Shown here piece after piece: positions 17,022 through 26,433 of a DNA stretch of 60,211 nt. The notes under the pieces are model-generated. The model ran no database searches. It was not told where the DNA came from and saw only the letters and a program-made list of their open reading frames with translations. Position 1 is the stretch's first letter; every line of letters begins with the position of its first letter. Source of the stretch: Deltaproteobacteria bacterium UBA6601 (lineage in GTDB: Bacteria; Myxococcota_A; UBA796; UBA9615); NCBI GenBank assembly GCA_002433485.1, contig DJIF01000104.1, positions 1 through 60,211 of the forward strand. The letters are read 5' to 3'. A program made the translations under genes and the position numbers.

Positions 17022-17179
17022 GCCTCAGGGCTTGCGTCCGGGCGCCATCTAGGGCACAAGGTCACATCACGAATAGATCGTGAAAGATCGATGAATTTCG
17101 CCTGCTTTTGGGCGAGAACTCGGATTGATAGGTAGGCTGTAGTTTCGTTTGACGCTGGGCTGATCTTGAGGGAGTGAGT

Positions 17180-18457
17180 TTGGGTGCTTTGATGAGGAGG
17201 CTGGGCTGGTCTCTGATCGCCACTCTTCTGGTGTTTTCAGTCTCCGGACTGGGAGTGGTTGGACCCGTTTGTGCAGCCGACAATGGCATTCCCGTTGGTG
17301 AGATCGTCTTCAAGCCCAGCCTGCGCGCTGAGGCCGTCTACGACTCCAACGTACGGCGCGCCCAGCTCTCTCCTGAGGCTGATTTTGGGCTGACGGTGCG
17401 TCCGGCGATCGGTCTGGTCTATCCAGGCGACAACTTCCGCTGGACTCTGGACGCCTATTACCGTTTCTTCACCTACTTTAATGCCGGTAACAATCCAGAC
17501 ATTGATCACTCGGACCTGAGAGTGTTCACCGAGTTTGGTGTAGCCACTCGGATTCAGGCCAATCGGCAGGGCAAGGTGGGGCTGGACTTCTCTCCCAGCC
17601 TTTCTAATAACCCGAGCGCTTCGGGTTTTGCTGGCAGCGTCAGCTACGTTGGAGATAGCCGTGAGCAGCGCCTTAGCGTTGGTGTTCCGGTGAAAGTTCA
17701 TTTTAGGCCAACCAGTGCCTTCCAACTGTTCGTTCAGGGAGGCTGGGATTGGGCGCGGCCCTATTTCCCGGCTGAGGCCTTTGATCCCAACCCCACGATC
17801 CTTGGCAATCGTCACAAGATTGGTGGTGGTGGTGGTCTGGACTGGAAGTTCTTCCCACGTAGTCATGTTCTCTTTAGCGGTGAGGTGGGCCGAGTCCTTT
17901 GGGGTGACTTCGACGAAGGTACTGTTAACCACTCTTCACAGTTGCCGGCTACCGAGTGGAAACTGTGGTTGGGACTGCAGGGCGACATCTCTCGTAAGCT
18001 CGCTTTCCGTGGCGTCTTTGGGTACGGAAACATTGACTTCGGAGAGGGCAACGATTCTTTTGACGTTGGGTCCGCTGATGGAATCTTGGGTCAGATTGAG
18101 CTGTCGATGCGGCCGACTACAACTCAACGGTTGGCGGTCGGCTTCAAGCGAGACTTCAATTATCGCTACTTTACGAACAGGCTTCTTGAGACCCAGGGCT
18201 ACTTTAAGTACCAGGGCTTGTTCTCAGATCGACTCCAGGTGGCAGCTGACTTCAGCTACATCTATCGGGATATGGCGGGCTGGCTGACGCGCACCGAGCA
18301 CCAGTGGAGCGCCGGTGTTGAAGTCGATGTGTTGTTAGCGCGCTGGTTCCGTGTTGTTGCCGGCTATCGCTTCAGTGCGATTGATCCTTCGAGTACCAAT
18401 GAGGGTGAATACATCGATAATCGGATCAATCTGGGCATTACCCTCGGTTTCCCCTAA
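17180..18457 (+). CDS. Outer-membrane beta-barrel protein of the Glt/Nfs-like cluster
   Basis: About 425 residues. Signal peptide RRLGWSLIATLLVFSVSGLG with cleavage after VCAA. The mature part alternates short amphipathic beta strands (WTLDAYYRFFTYFNAG, AFQLFVQGGWDWARPYF, HVLFSGEVGRVLWGDF, RLAVGFKRDFNYRYFTNR, LQVAADFSYIYRDM) and ends in NLGITLGFP, typical of an outer-membrane barrel of around 14-16 strands. Start uncertain: TTG 17180 has GGGAG 5 bases upstream; GTG 17174 overlaps that site, and ATG 17192 lacks one. In Myxococcus the Glt and Nfs clusters also include barrel proteins (GltA/B, NfsA/B), so this may be the outer-membrane end of the machine. Confidence 0.85.
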   Translation: MGALMRRLGWSLIATLLVFSVSGLGVVGPVCAADNGIPVGEIVFKPSLRAEAVYDSNVRRAQLSPEADFGLTVRPAIGLVYPGDNFRWTLDAYYRFFTYFNAGNNPDIDHSDLRVFTEFGVATRIQANRQGKVGLDFSPSLSNNPSASGFAGSVSYVGDSREQRLSVGVPVKVHFRPTSAFQLFVQGGWDWARPYFPAEAFDPNPTILGNRHKIGGGGGLDWKFFPRSHVLFSGEVGRVLWGDFDEGTVNHSSQLPATEWKLWLGLQGDISRKLAFRGVFGYGNIDFGEGNDSFDVGSADGILGQIELSMRPTTTQRLAVGFKRDFNYRYFTNRLLETQGYFKYQGLFSDRLQVAADFSYIYRDMAGWLTRTEHQWSAGVEVDVLLARWFRVVAGYRFSAIDPSSTNEGEYIDNRINLGITLGFP

Positions 18458-18471
18458 GCATCAGAGTCTCT

Positions 18472-19527
18472 GTGCAAGCCTTTGAGTCCCCGCGGCCCCT
18501 TCGGCTTGCTGTGGTGGGCTTGGGCCGTTGGGGGCGCAATGTACTGCGCGACTTCGGCTCCTGCCCTGAAGTTCGCGTCGTAGGGCTCTGTGATCAGCGC
18601 TCAGAGCAGCTTGAAGCGGCTGCAAGTCGTTTTCCAGCGGCCAGGATCTACCCAGACATGAACGAGCTGTTGGAGCTCTGTTCAGCCGAGGCAGTGGCGG
18701 TTTGCACCCCAGCAGAGACTCATGCTGACCTTGTGATTCAGGCTCTGGAGTCTGGTCGCCATGTCTTTGTGGAGAAACCTCTCGCGCTGTCTCACCGGGA
18801 CGCTCTACGGTTGGTTCAGCTAGCCAGGGCCAGGCAGCGGGTGCTCGCCGTGGGTCATCAACTGCTCCATTACTGGCCTGTCGCCTGGCTCGCTGCGGTG
18901 TTGGAGTCGGGTGTCCTGGGTGCCGTGTACCGAGTGGATATGCAGCGTCATAATTGCGGTCCTGGCACTGTCGGTGTCGGCCCCTGGTGGGACCTGGCAC
19001 CCCATGACCTGTCGGTTCTGACCCACTTGTTTGGTGCTCAAGTTCGTTTGCTCTCCATGAGTCCCGAACCTGGTGATGGGGCTGCTGCACACCTGCTTTG
19101 TGATGACGAGGTTGAAGTGGTGATCAGTTGTCGGCTTGCTGCCGTGGAGCGCCGCCGCCGGGTTCTTATTGAGGGTAGCGGTGGGCTGGCTGTGTGGGAT
19201 GAGAGCAGCGGATCACCGCAGTTGGAGCTGCAGCAGCGGACTGGCCGGGGGAGGCTCCGATCAGTGGAGCCGACATCTTTGCCGGGGTTGCGAGCCTTTA
19301 AGGGGCTTTTGGCCGCTCCCCAGGCTGTTCCTCAGCCGCTCAAGTTGCAGTGCCAGGAGTTTGTTACCTGCGCGCTCGACGGCGCAGAACCTTATGGTTC
19401 AGGCAGGCGTGCCCTTGAGATCGTGAGGCTGTTGGAGCAGGGCCAGCAGCTGCAGATTTCCGGGCGGCAGCCCCTAATGGCTGGCTCTCAGGCCTTACCC
19501 AAAGGCCAGCGTCCTCGCTTAATCTGA
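18472..19527 (+). CDS. Gfo/Idh/MocA-family NAD(P)-dependent oxidoreductase
   Basis: 351 residues starting at GTG 18472, 14 bases after the barrel gene. N-terminal Rossmann fold with VVGLGRWGRNVLRDF (about 15-29), a CTPAETHADLV segment and the family VFVEKPLALS motif (the Lys of EKP is the catalytic/binding residue). C-terminal GFO_IDH_MocA domain with WWDLAPHDLSVL, the His position usual for sugar dehydrogenases. Such enzymes often act on nucleotide sugars in polysaccharide pathways. Its position as last gene of the trans-envelope cluster suggests a link to an exported polymer, but this is inference; the substrate is unknown. Confidence 0.88.
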   Translation: MQAFESPRPLRLAVVGLGRWGRNVLRDFGSCPEVRVVGLCDQRSEQLEAAASRFPAARIYPDMNELLELCSAEAVAVCTPAETHADLVIQALESGRHVFVEKPLALSHRDALRLVQLARARQRVLAVGHQLLHYWPVAWLAAVLESGVLGAVYRVDMQRHNCGPGTVGVGPWWDLAPHDLSVLTHLFGAQVRLLSMSPEPGDGAAAHLLCDDEVEVVISCRLAAVERRRRVLIEGSGGLAVWDESSGSPQLELQQRTGRGRLRSVEPTSLPGLRAFKGLLAAPQAVPQPLKLQCQEFVTCALDGAEPYGSGRRALEIVRLLEQGQQLQISGRQPLMAGSQALPKGQRPRLI

Positions 19528-19746
19528 GGGCAGGATGTGAACGACCGATAGCTGCTTGCCTCTGAGTTGTCTTAGCCGACCTTCATCTGGCGCATCTATC
19601 ACCGGACCTGTTATGTGGCTGCATGCAGTCCATTAACGCGCCTGATCCGGCCAGCAGAAGAACGCTAAAATCAGCGTACTGCGGTCAAATTGGTGTGGAA
19701 TTGAAGCCGGGATGTGGTAAAAAGTGCACGATGTTGACATGAGTGG

Positions 19747-19767
19747 GGTGTCATGAGCCCAGACACC
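19747..19767 (+). promoter_or_regulatory. Inverted repeat in the ftsK leader
   Basis: GGTGTC-N9-GACACC, about 25 bases before the ftsK start in a 265-base gap. It may be an operator or an RNA hairpin. No clear promoter hexamers were found in this gap, only TAAAAT at 19666-19671 without a good -35, and a CTGCATGCAG palindrome at 19619-19628. Confidence 0.35.
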
Positions 19768-19792
19768 GCACTGAGGGGAATGCTGAATCGCG

Positions 19793-22700
19793 ATGGGACT
19801 CTCTCGGCGAACAAGCGCGCAGGATGCGCAAACTAGGAAGAAGTCGCCTCCCAAGAAAGCCGCAAGGGCGCGGCCCGGGAGGGGCACTGCCCTACTGACC
19901 CGTCGGAAGAGGGATGCTGAAGGCAGCTCCAATAGCTCGCCTTCTGGGGAATCCTTGGCCAAGGAGATTCTCGGTCTCGCCGTGCTCGGTGGGGCGGTCG
20001 TTGCCCTGTTGAGCCTGCTTTCCTACAGCGCTGGTGCGGCAGCTACTAATGGCAACTGGATCGGGCCGGTGGGGGCCAAGCTGGCGGGAGTCCTGCTCAC
20101 CTGGTTCGGGATGACCGCGTTCTCTTTTCCAGCGCTGCTCTTGTTGCTTGGTATGGCGTTGCTACTGCAGCGCACGCGCAAACTTAGGGTTTTGGAGTGC
20201 CTCGGGGTCGCCACTGTTGCCTTGAGCCTCGCGGTGTTGGCTGAACTTTTCTTTGGCAGCATTGCCTATGCCCGGGTCCCCGGTCTAACGGGTGGCGGCC
20301 GCATTGGGGGAACTCTGCTGACCCTGCTGGAGGCGCAGCTCTCCCAGGCAGGTGCGGCGGTGCTGGCTGTGACTCTGCTGTTGGTTGGCGCGCGTCTGGG
20401 CTTTGGCGTCCAGGTGACGCTGTTGGCTCGGCACGGGGGCGGCTTTGGACTGCGCATCTTGCGTGCTGCTGGCCTTGGTGTTGCCCGGCTGAGTGCTGCG
20501 GGGGGGCGCTCGGTCCTGTCCTTCTATGGAGGACTCAGGCAGGGCTTCTCAGATCGTTGGCATGACTGGCGTGAAGAGCGGCAATTGCGACAGGATGAGC
20601 AGCGCTGGGAACGCGAAGAGCGTCTTGCCCTGTTGGAGGAGCAGCGTCTGGATCGGGAGCTCGGACTCGACCCTGATGACCCCTTTGCAGCTGGTGCCTC
20701 TGAGCGGCTTGATGATGAGTTCAATGAGGCCGAGCCGCTTGAGGATCTGGGCACAGAAAGTGTGGGTCTGGGCACCGAGGAGCGCAGGTCGCGGGTGCGG
20801 CGCCCGTACACCAGTGATTCTGATCTACAGGCTCTGTTTGAGCCTTCGAAGTCGGCACTGAAAAAGGACCTGGAACCTGGCGGAGAGAATCTGGTCGATG
20901 ACCAGGCGGGTCGTACTCAGGCGCCGGAGGTGGACGAGGTCCTGGCTGATAGGCCGGCTGACGACCCCATTGTGTCCGATGTATTACCCGATTCGGTGGA
21001 GTCAGCCCTTGACGCTCAGGATGACTCTGGAGAATGCGAGGGGGCAAGCTCTTCTGACACGATGCGAGGTGCTCAGCAGCGCGGAGAAGTACACGCTGAA
21101 CTGCGGGTAAAGAATTCCGCTAAGCGCGATCACGCAGCCCAGGAGGAGTTGAGAACATCTGCGCTCAGGAGGTCAAAGGACGCCTCGCCTCAGGCGAGGC
21201 CGGAGGTGCTGTCTGAACGGGATGATTCGCGGCCGCGTATTCACGAGAAGCGTGAGGTGGAGCGTGCCAGCATTGAGGCGCAAAAGGTGGTTAGCGTACG
21301 CCGAATCGTGCCAATGCAGGAGCAGGAGCCGTACCAGTTACCAGAGCTCAACATCCTGCAGATGCCTCCTGTAAGCCGAGTTACGGTCGACGAGCAGAGC
21401 CTCGAGGCCAAGGCCACTCTGCTTGAGGAGACCCTGCGGACCTTCAAGGTGGAGGGCAGGGTTACTGACATCCTTCCCGGGCCCGTGGTCACTATGTATG
21501 AGTTCAAGCCAGAGTCGGGGATCAAGGTGAAGACAATTGCCGGGCTCGGCGATGACCTGGCGATGGCCCTTGAAGCCGTGACGGTGCGTATCGTTGCGCC
21601 GATTCCCGGTAAAGGCGTGGTGGGCATCGAGGTGCCCTCTGATGTTAGGGAGACGGTCTACCTACGCGAAGTGATGGCCTCAAAGCCTTTTAGAAAGGAA
21701 GGCTCCCAACTCCCCATTGCCCTGGGTAAGGGGATTGATGGGACCCCGGTGTGTGCGGATATGGCAAAGATGCCGCACCTTTTGGTGGCGGGTAGTACCG
21801 GCTCGGGTAAGTCGGTCTGTGTGAACTCCATCATCCTCTCGCTGTTGTATCGCTGGGCTCCGGAGGAAGTTCGCCTGATCCTGGTTGACCCCAAGATGCT
21901 TGAGTTCTCGGTCTACAAGGATATCCCGCACCTTTTGGTGCCGGTAGTGACCTCTCCGAAGAAGGCGGCAATGGCGCTGAATTGGGCGGTCAGTGAGATG
22001 TACCGGCGTAACGGGGTATTGGCCGCGATGAACTCAAGAAACATCGTCAGCTACAACCAAAGGGTCGATGATCTGATCGAGGAATGGTCGGCCTGGGAAG
22101 CAGCATGCAAGGCTGGCAAAGCGAAGGTGCCGCCCGACTGTGGGCGAGAGGCTGGTCTGGATACGGTGTGCTACCGCTCGCGAGGTGGTGAGCCCGTTGG
22201 GGCACCAGACAAGATGCCTTATATCGTGATCATCATCGATGAGTTTGCAGATCTCATGATGACCGCAAAGAAGGAGGTCGAAGACTCCGTTGCTCGTCTT
22301 GCCCAGATGGCCCGAGCGGTCGGTATTCACTTGATTCTGGCCACTCAGAGACCGTCGACCGACGTGGTGACCGGTCTCATTAAGGCTAACTTCCCTTCGC
22401 GCATGTCCTTCCGGGTGAGTTCCATGGTCGATTCCAGGACTGTTGTGGACACCAATGGTGCAGAGAAGCTGCTGGGGATGGGGGACGGGCTGTTCATGCC
22501 GCCCGGCTCGTCCAATCTGATGCGCTTTCACGGGGCTTTTGTAACCGACTCTGAGACCGAGAACGTGGTTGCCAGGATCAAGGAGCAGAGGGGCCCTCAA
22601 TATGTTGATCTAAGTCTTAACGATGAGGACCACGCTGACAGTGAAGGAGCCGAAGATCTCGACGCTCGCTATGACGAGGCTGTAGCCGTCGTCTCGCAGG

Positions 22701-22855
22701 CAGGAAAGGCCAGCACTTCGCTCCTTCAGCGTAAGCTGAGCCTTGGCTACAACCGCGCGGCTCGCATTATTGACAGCATGGAACGACAGGGAGTCATAGG
22801 GCCAGCAGACGGAGCCCGTCCTCGCGAAGTTTATGTGAAGGCTTACGATGACTGA
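19793..22855 (+). CDS. ftsK: DNA translocase FtsK
   Basis: 1,020 residues. ATP-driven pump that clears and sorts chromosome ends at the division septum. Order: basic N-terminus, four membrane spans (about 55-205), a long acidic variable linker (about 235-510), alpha/beta motor domains (about 520-930) with Walker A GSTGSGKS (667-674) and Walker B IIIIDEFADLMM (Asp816, Glu817), and a C-terminal winged-helix gamma domain (about 955-1020) ending REVYV, which reads KOPS-type sequences in known FtsKs. ATG 19793 is preceded by GAGGGG at a long distance (about 14 bases). It overlaps lolA by 8 bases; ftsK-lolA order is common in proteobacteria. Confidence 0.97.
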   Translation: MGLSRRTSAQDAQTRKKSPPKKAARARPGRGTALLTRRKRDAEGSSNSSPSGESLAKEILGLAVLGGAVVALLSLLSYSAGAAATNGNWIGPVGAKLAGVLLTWFGMTAFSFPALLLLLGMALLLQRTRKLRVLECLGVATVALSLAVLAELFFGSIAYARVPGLTGGGRIGGTLLTLLEAQLSQAGAAVLAVTLLLVGARLGFGVQVTLLARHGGGFGLRILRAAGLGVARLSAAGGRSVLSFYGGLRQGFSDRWHDWREERQLRQDEQRWEREERLALLEEQRLDRELGLDPDDPFAAGASERLDDEFNEAEPLEDLGTESVGLGTEERRSRVRRPYTSDSDLQALFEPSKSALKKDLEPGGENLVDDQAGRTQAPEVDEVLADRPADDPIVSDVLPDSVESALDAQDDSGECEGASSSDTMRGAQQRGEVHAELRVKNSAKRDHAAQEELRTSALRRSKDASPQARPEVLSERDDSRPRIHEKREVERASIEAQKVVSVRRIVPMQEQEPYQLPELNILQMPPVSRVTVDEQSLEAKATLLEETLRTFKVEGRVTDILPGPVVTMYEFKPESGIKVKTIAGLGDDLAMALEAVTVRIVAPIPGKGVVGIEVPSDVRETVYLREVMASKPFRKEGSQLPIALGKGIDGTPVCADMAKMPHLLVAGSTGSGKSVCVNSIILSLLYRWAPEEVRLILVDPKMLEFSVYKDIPHLLVPVVTSPKKAAMALNWAVSEMYRRNGVLAAMNSRNIVSYNQRVDDLIEEWSAWEAACKAGKAKVPPDCGREAGLDTVCYRSRGGEPVGAPDKMPYIVIIIDEFADLMMTAKKEVEDSVARLAQMARAVGIHLILATQRPSTDVVTGLIKANFPSRMSFRVSSMVDSRTVVDTNGAEKLLGMGDGLFMPPGSSNLMRFHGAFVTDSETENVVARIKEQRGPQYVDLSLNDEDHADSEGAEDLDARYDEAVAVVSQAGKASTSLLQRKLSLGYNRAARIIDSMERQGVIGPADGARPREVYVKAYDD

Positions 22856-23567
22856 TCCGGGTGAGTTCACCGGCAAGCCAATCATGGCGACCCTGGCAGT
22901 GGTCACTGCGCTGGTGCTGCTATTGCTTGCCGCAGTGGGCATCCCGGTTCGGGCCGACTCCAGTGGGGTCTCCTCGCCCGACCCAGCGGTTCGAACCGCT
23001 GAGGTATTGGCGCGGCTCAGCGGAGCCTATGCCTCAATGAAGTCTTTTGAGGCACGCTTTAAGCAGACCAGCACCGGCCTCTCTTTTCCCGTGCCAGTGA
23101 TTCAGGAGGGCGTCCTGCAGGTCCAGAAACCCAATCAGCTGCGGTGGGAGTTTCAGAAACCGACCCGCAAGCTGTTCCTGAGCGACGGCAGGGAACTGTG
23201 GGTTGTTGATGAGCGCGACAAGACCTGTACCCACTATTCGGGGGTTATGGGCTCGTTAGAGCGCTTCTTGGCGGTGTTCAATGGCGCGGATGGGCTCAGT
23301 AAACATCATCGAATCGAGCTGGTGGAATCGAGCGAGGCGTCTCTTGATACTTTGCGTCTGCTGCCACGCGAGCAGGACAGCGCCGTAGCCGAGGTCCTCC
23401 TCGTCCTTGAGCGCAAAAGCGGCTTGATTCGTAAGGTTGTTACCGTGAGCGCCCTTGGGGACCGGACCGAGACCGAGTTGAGCTCTCTGGTCCTCGGCGG
23501 TGAGATCGCTGCTGAGCAATTTCGCTACCAGCAGAGACCTGGTTTTCAGCTAATTGAAGCCGGCTAG
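22848..23567 (+). CDS. lolA: Outer-membrane lipoprotein carrier protein LolA
   Basis: 239 residues. Periplasmic chaperone that carries lipoproteins from the inner to the outer membrane, highly relevant here since many lipoproteins are encoded nearby. The signal sequence runs to about 36 (MATLAVVTALVLLLLAA then PVRA). LolA features: MKSFEARFKQTSTG near 64-77, EGVLQVQKPNQLRWEFQKP near 88-106, LFLSDGRELWVVDE, and a pattern of strands to the end. The start ATG 22848 overlaps the end of ftsK, suggesting coupled translation; ATG 22884 is a possible later start. Confidence 0.92.
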   Translation: MTDPGEFTGKPIMATLAVVTALVLLLLAAVGIPVRADSSGVSSPDPAVRTAEVLARLSGAYASMKSFEARFKQTSTGLSFPVPVIQEGVLQVQKPNQLRWEFQKPTRKLFLSDGRELWVVDERDKTCTHYSGVMGSLERFLAVFNGADGLSKHHRIELVESSEASLDTLRLLPREQDSAVAEVLLVLERKSGLIRKVVTVSALGDRTETELSSLVLGGEIAAEQFRYQQRPGFQLIEAG

Positions 23568-23711
23568 CTTGAGCTGCTGTGCGGTCTTAGGGCAGGCCTC
23601 GAAGACTGCTCTCTGACGTCGTTGGCTCTGAAAGAGCGCGCATCCTCAGTGGATGGTCCCATGCAGCTTTATCTTGACGCTGGCGGGTGAATCAAGGATA
23701 CCCGTCGCCAC

Positions 23712-25124
23712 ATGTCCTCTCGTCTCAACATTATTCAGCCTGCGCGACCGGGAGCAGTGCGAGAACTTGCCATGCCCTCAGCCGTTGCGGGCGGCCGGGT
23801 CCACTTCGTTTCGCTGGGCTGCCCAAAGAACCGCACCGACTCGGAAGCGATGTTGGCCAGTATGGGGCAGGCCGGTTATCAGCTTTGCGATGTCCCGGAC
23901 GATGCTGATGTGGTGGTTGTGAATACCTGTAGCTTTATTGACGCTGCGACCGAAGAGTCGGTCGATACGGTGCTTGAGATGGCCGAAGCCAGGGGCCGGG
24001 GCTGGCAGGGCAAGCTGGTAGTTACCGGCTGTATGGTTCAGCGTCATCATCAGGATCTGCGCGCTGAAATGCCAGAGGTCGACGCCTTTGTCGGAACCGG
24101 CGACTACCACCGGATCCTTGAGGTCTTGGACTCCAACAGGAACCTTCAGCCTGATCTCGTGACTACACCGACCTATGTGCAGGGAAGTGAGGCGCGGGTG
24201 AATACCCTGACCCCCTGGTCGGCCTATGTGAAGATCTTAGAGGGCTGTCCGCAGCGCTGTAGCTTTTGCATCATTCCCAAGCTGCGAGGAGGATTGATGA
24301 GCCGCCCTCTCGACGTCATTGTCGATGAGGTACGGGCGCTCGCTGAGACCGGGGTGAAGGAGGTGAACCTGGTAGGGCAGGACTCCAACTCCTGGGGCCG
24401 GGATCTGTCTCGCAAAGAGCGCCTTCCCGATCTGCTCGAGGCGGTGGATGCGGTGGATGGGATCCGATGGCAGCGGTTGCTCTACTCTTACCCGGCGCGC
24501 TTTCCTGACAGTCTGGTCGATGCCATCGCTGGCCTTGAGACAGTGGTGCCCTACATCGACATCCCCCTGCAGCACATCTCAGATCCAGTCTTGCGAGCCA
24601 TGCGTCGCGGGACCACCAGAAGCCGGACTCTGAAGTTGCTCGATAAGCTTCGCAGTAAGGTCCCAGATGTGGCGCTTCGGACCGGGTTTATCGTGGGCTT
24701 TCCAGGAGAAACCGAAGAGCAGTTTCAGGAGCTCTATGACTTTGTTCAGGAACAGCGATTTGACAACGTTGGCGTCTTTACCTTCAGTCCTCAGGCGGAG
24801 ACTCCAGCCGGACAATTGGAGGGCCAGCTCCCTGATGAACTGAAGGCCGAGCGTCGGGAGGCCTTGATGCTGCTTCAGCAGGACATTCATGAGGAGCGCA
24901 GTGAGGAGCGCCTGGGAAGGGTCGAGGATGTCCTCATTGAAGGAGAGCATCCTGAGACCGACCTGCTCTGGGTTGGCCGAACGGCCCGTCAGGCACCTGA
25001 AATTGACGGTCAGGTACTGGTCGCGGACGCTGGTGGTGCTCGGTTCGGCGACATCGTGCCGATGCGCATCGTTGAAGTGGCCGGCTACGATTTGGTGGCC
25101 GAGGCTGTAACACAGGAATCCTGA
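23712..25124 (+). CDS. rimO: Ribosomal protein S12 methylthiotransferase RimO
   Basis: 470 residues. Radical SAM enzyme that adds a methylthio group to Asp of ribosomal protein S12. N-terminal UPF0004 domain opens VHFVSLGCPKNRTDSEAML with the first cluster cysteines at 37, 73 and 107; radical SAM motif C179-x3-C183-x2-C186 (GCPQRCSFCIIPKLRGG). A TRAM domain forms the last 65 residues. The family usually begins close to VHFVSLG, so the 20 or so residues from ATG 23712 are extra; ATG 23772 is an alternative. Neither has a strong ribosome binding site. CtpA-like protease follows after 10 bases. Confidence 0.95.
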   Translation: MSSRLNIIQPARPGAVRELAMPSAVAGGRVHFVSLGCPKNRTDSEAMLASMGQAGYQLCDVPDDADVVVVNTCSFIDAATEESVDTVLEMAEARGRGWQGKLVVTGCMVQRHHQDLRAEMPEVDAFVGTGDYHRILEVLDSNRNLQPDLVTTPTYVQGSEARVNTLTPWSAYVKILEGCPQRCSFCIIPKLRGGLMSRPLDVIVDEVRALAETGVKEVNLVGQDSNSWGRDLSRKERLPDLLEAVDAVDGIRWQRLLYSYPARFPDSLVDAIAGLETVVPYIDIPLQHISDPVLRAMRRGTTRSRTLKLLDKLRSKVPDVALRTGFIVGFPGETEEQFQELYDFVQEQRFDNVGVFTFSPQAETPAGQLEGQLPDELKAERREALMLLQQDIHEERSEERLGRVEDVLIEGEHPETDLLWVGRTARQAPEIDGQVLVADAGGARFGDIVPMRIVEVAGYDLVAEAVTQES

Positions 25125-25134
25125 GGGCCTGGCC

Positions 25135-26424
25135 GTGGTGCGACGGGCCGATCACCCATCTGTGGCAGCCCAGCGGGGTCCCCTGATTGTCGCGGCATTT
25201 CTTGCCGGACTGATGAGCGGTTCTGCCCTGTCGGCTCTGGCCATCGCAAAGGACTATCCATTCGGTCGGCTGGAGGTGTTTTCCGAGGCACTATCCTTGA
25301 TTCATGGTCGTTATGTGGATGAGCGGGATGCTGGGGAACTGGTGGACGACGCTATCGTTGGTCTGTGTCGGAATCTCGACGATCATTCAGTGTTTCTTGA
25401 CCCGCAGAGCTACCGTGCCCTCCAAGAGGAGACGGCGGGCCAGTACTTTGGAATTGGGGTGGGTCTCGTCTCAAGAGCGGGGCTCCTGATCATTGAGCGG
25501 GTGGTTGATGGATCACCCGCTGAGCAGGCCGGGATTCGCGCGGGGGATCGCATCGTTACCGTTGACGGAGAGCAGCTCAGTCCTCTTTCTGCAGAAGATG
25601 GGTTGCGTCGAATCAAGGGCTTGAGGGGGTCGGTGGTGCGGCTCGGCGTCGAGCGCGGGGAGCCCTCTGAGTTGCTTGAGTTTGCGGTTCGAAGGGATCG
25701 GGTGCGGACCTCATCGGTAGAGTCGGCTTTTGTGGGTGAGGGGCTATTGTGGGTGCGGATCCAGCGCTTTCAGCGGCGTACCGTGGAGGAGCTTCGCCGC
25801 GAGCTACAGCGCAGTACTGCAGGTAAGGCCGCCTTGAAGGGCCTGGTGTTGGATCTCCGGGGCAATCCTGGCGGCTACCTTAAGCAGGCTATAGCCGTTG
25901 CCGATCTATGGCTGGCCAGCGGTCACATCGTGTCGACCGTGGAACGATCAGTCGGTCTGGAGAGGGAGCAGGCAACTGGTCCCGGAACCGATCCGGACAC
26001 CCGATTGGTAGTACTCGTGGATGCCCAGACTGCTTCGGCTGCCGAGGTTGTGGCTGGCGCCCTGCGCGACAGGTCCAGGGCAATTTTGATCGGCGAAACC
26101 AGCTACGGGAAGGGATCAGTGCAGCAGTTCTTCGAACTTTCGGATGGCTCGGCGCTGAAGCTCACTACCGCGCGCTACTACACCCCGAGTGGTGCCAGCA
26201 TTGCCGGGGTAGGCGTGTCTCCCCACGTGGTTTTAGGTCAGGAGCCCAAGGATTCTGCTGAACTCTCTGTTGGTGAGCTGTTGGTCAGGGTCGAAAGCCT
26301 GGCGCCGTGGGTTCGTGAAGACCGTGCCTTGAGCTTGGCCCTGGCTCTGCTTTCCGATCATCCGAGCGTACAGGGCTGGTGGAAGATTCTTCTGGCTGAA
26401 GAAGCCTCTGAGCGGGGTTCTTGA
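25135..26424 (+). CDS. S41-family carboxyl-terminal processing protease (CtpA/Prc-like)
   Basis: 429 residues from GTG 25135 (GAGGG 7 bases upstream). An uncleaved signal or anchor helix spans about 16-38. A PDZ domain lies at about 100-190 (YFGIGVGLVSRAGLLIIERV, GSPAEQAGIRAGDRIVTVDG). The S41 catalytic domain contains LVLDLRGNPGGYLKQAI (237-253), nucleophile Ser301 in DAQTASAAEV and general base Lys326 in ETSYGKGSVQ. It cuts C-termini of periplasmic proteins; in many bacteria ctpA lies beside envC and yibQ, as here, which suggests a role in controlling peptidoglycan hydrolases at division. Nine bases separate it from the next gene. Confidence 0.94.
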   Translation: MVRRADHPSVAAQRGPLIVAAFLAGLMSGSALSALAIAKDYPFGRLEVFSEALSLIHGRYVDERDAGELVDDAIVGLCRNLDDHSVFLDPQSYRALQEETAGQYFGIGVGLVSRAGLLIIERVVDGSPAEQAGIRAGDRIVTVDGEQLSPLSAEDGLRRIKGLRGSVVRLGVERGEPSELLEFAVRRDRVRTSSVESAFVGEGLLWVRIQRFQRRTVEELRRELQRSTAGKAALKGLVLDLRGNPGGYLKQAIAVADLWLASGHIVSTVERSVGLEREQATGPGTDPDTRLVVLVDAQTASAAEVVAGALRDRSRAILIGETSYGKGSVQQFFELSDGSALKLTTARYYTPSGASIAGVGVSPHVVLGQEPKDSAELSVGELLVRVESLAPWVREDRALSLALALLSDHPSVQGWWKILLAEEASERGS

Positions 26425-26433
26425 GGGGTTGCG

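Noticed and set aside
19780..19836. Short open frame (18 codons) overlapping the ftsK start
   Set aside because: Its GAGGGG is only one base from the ATG and the peptide has no recognisable features. It could be a leader peptide, but nothing supports it.
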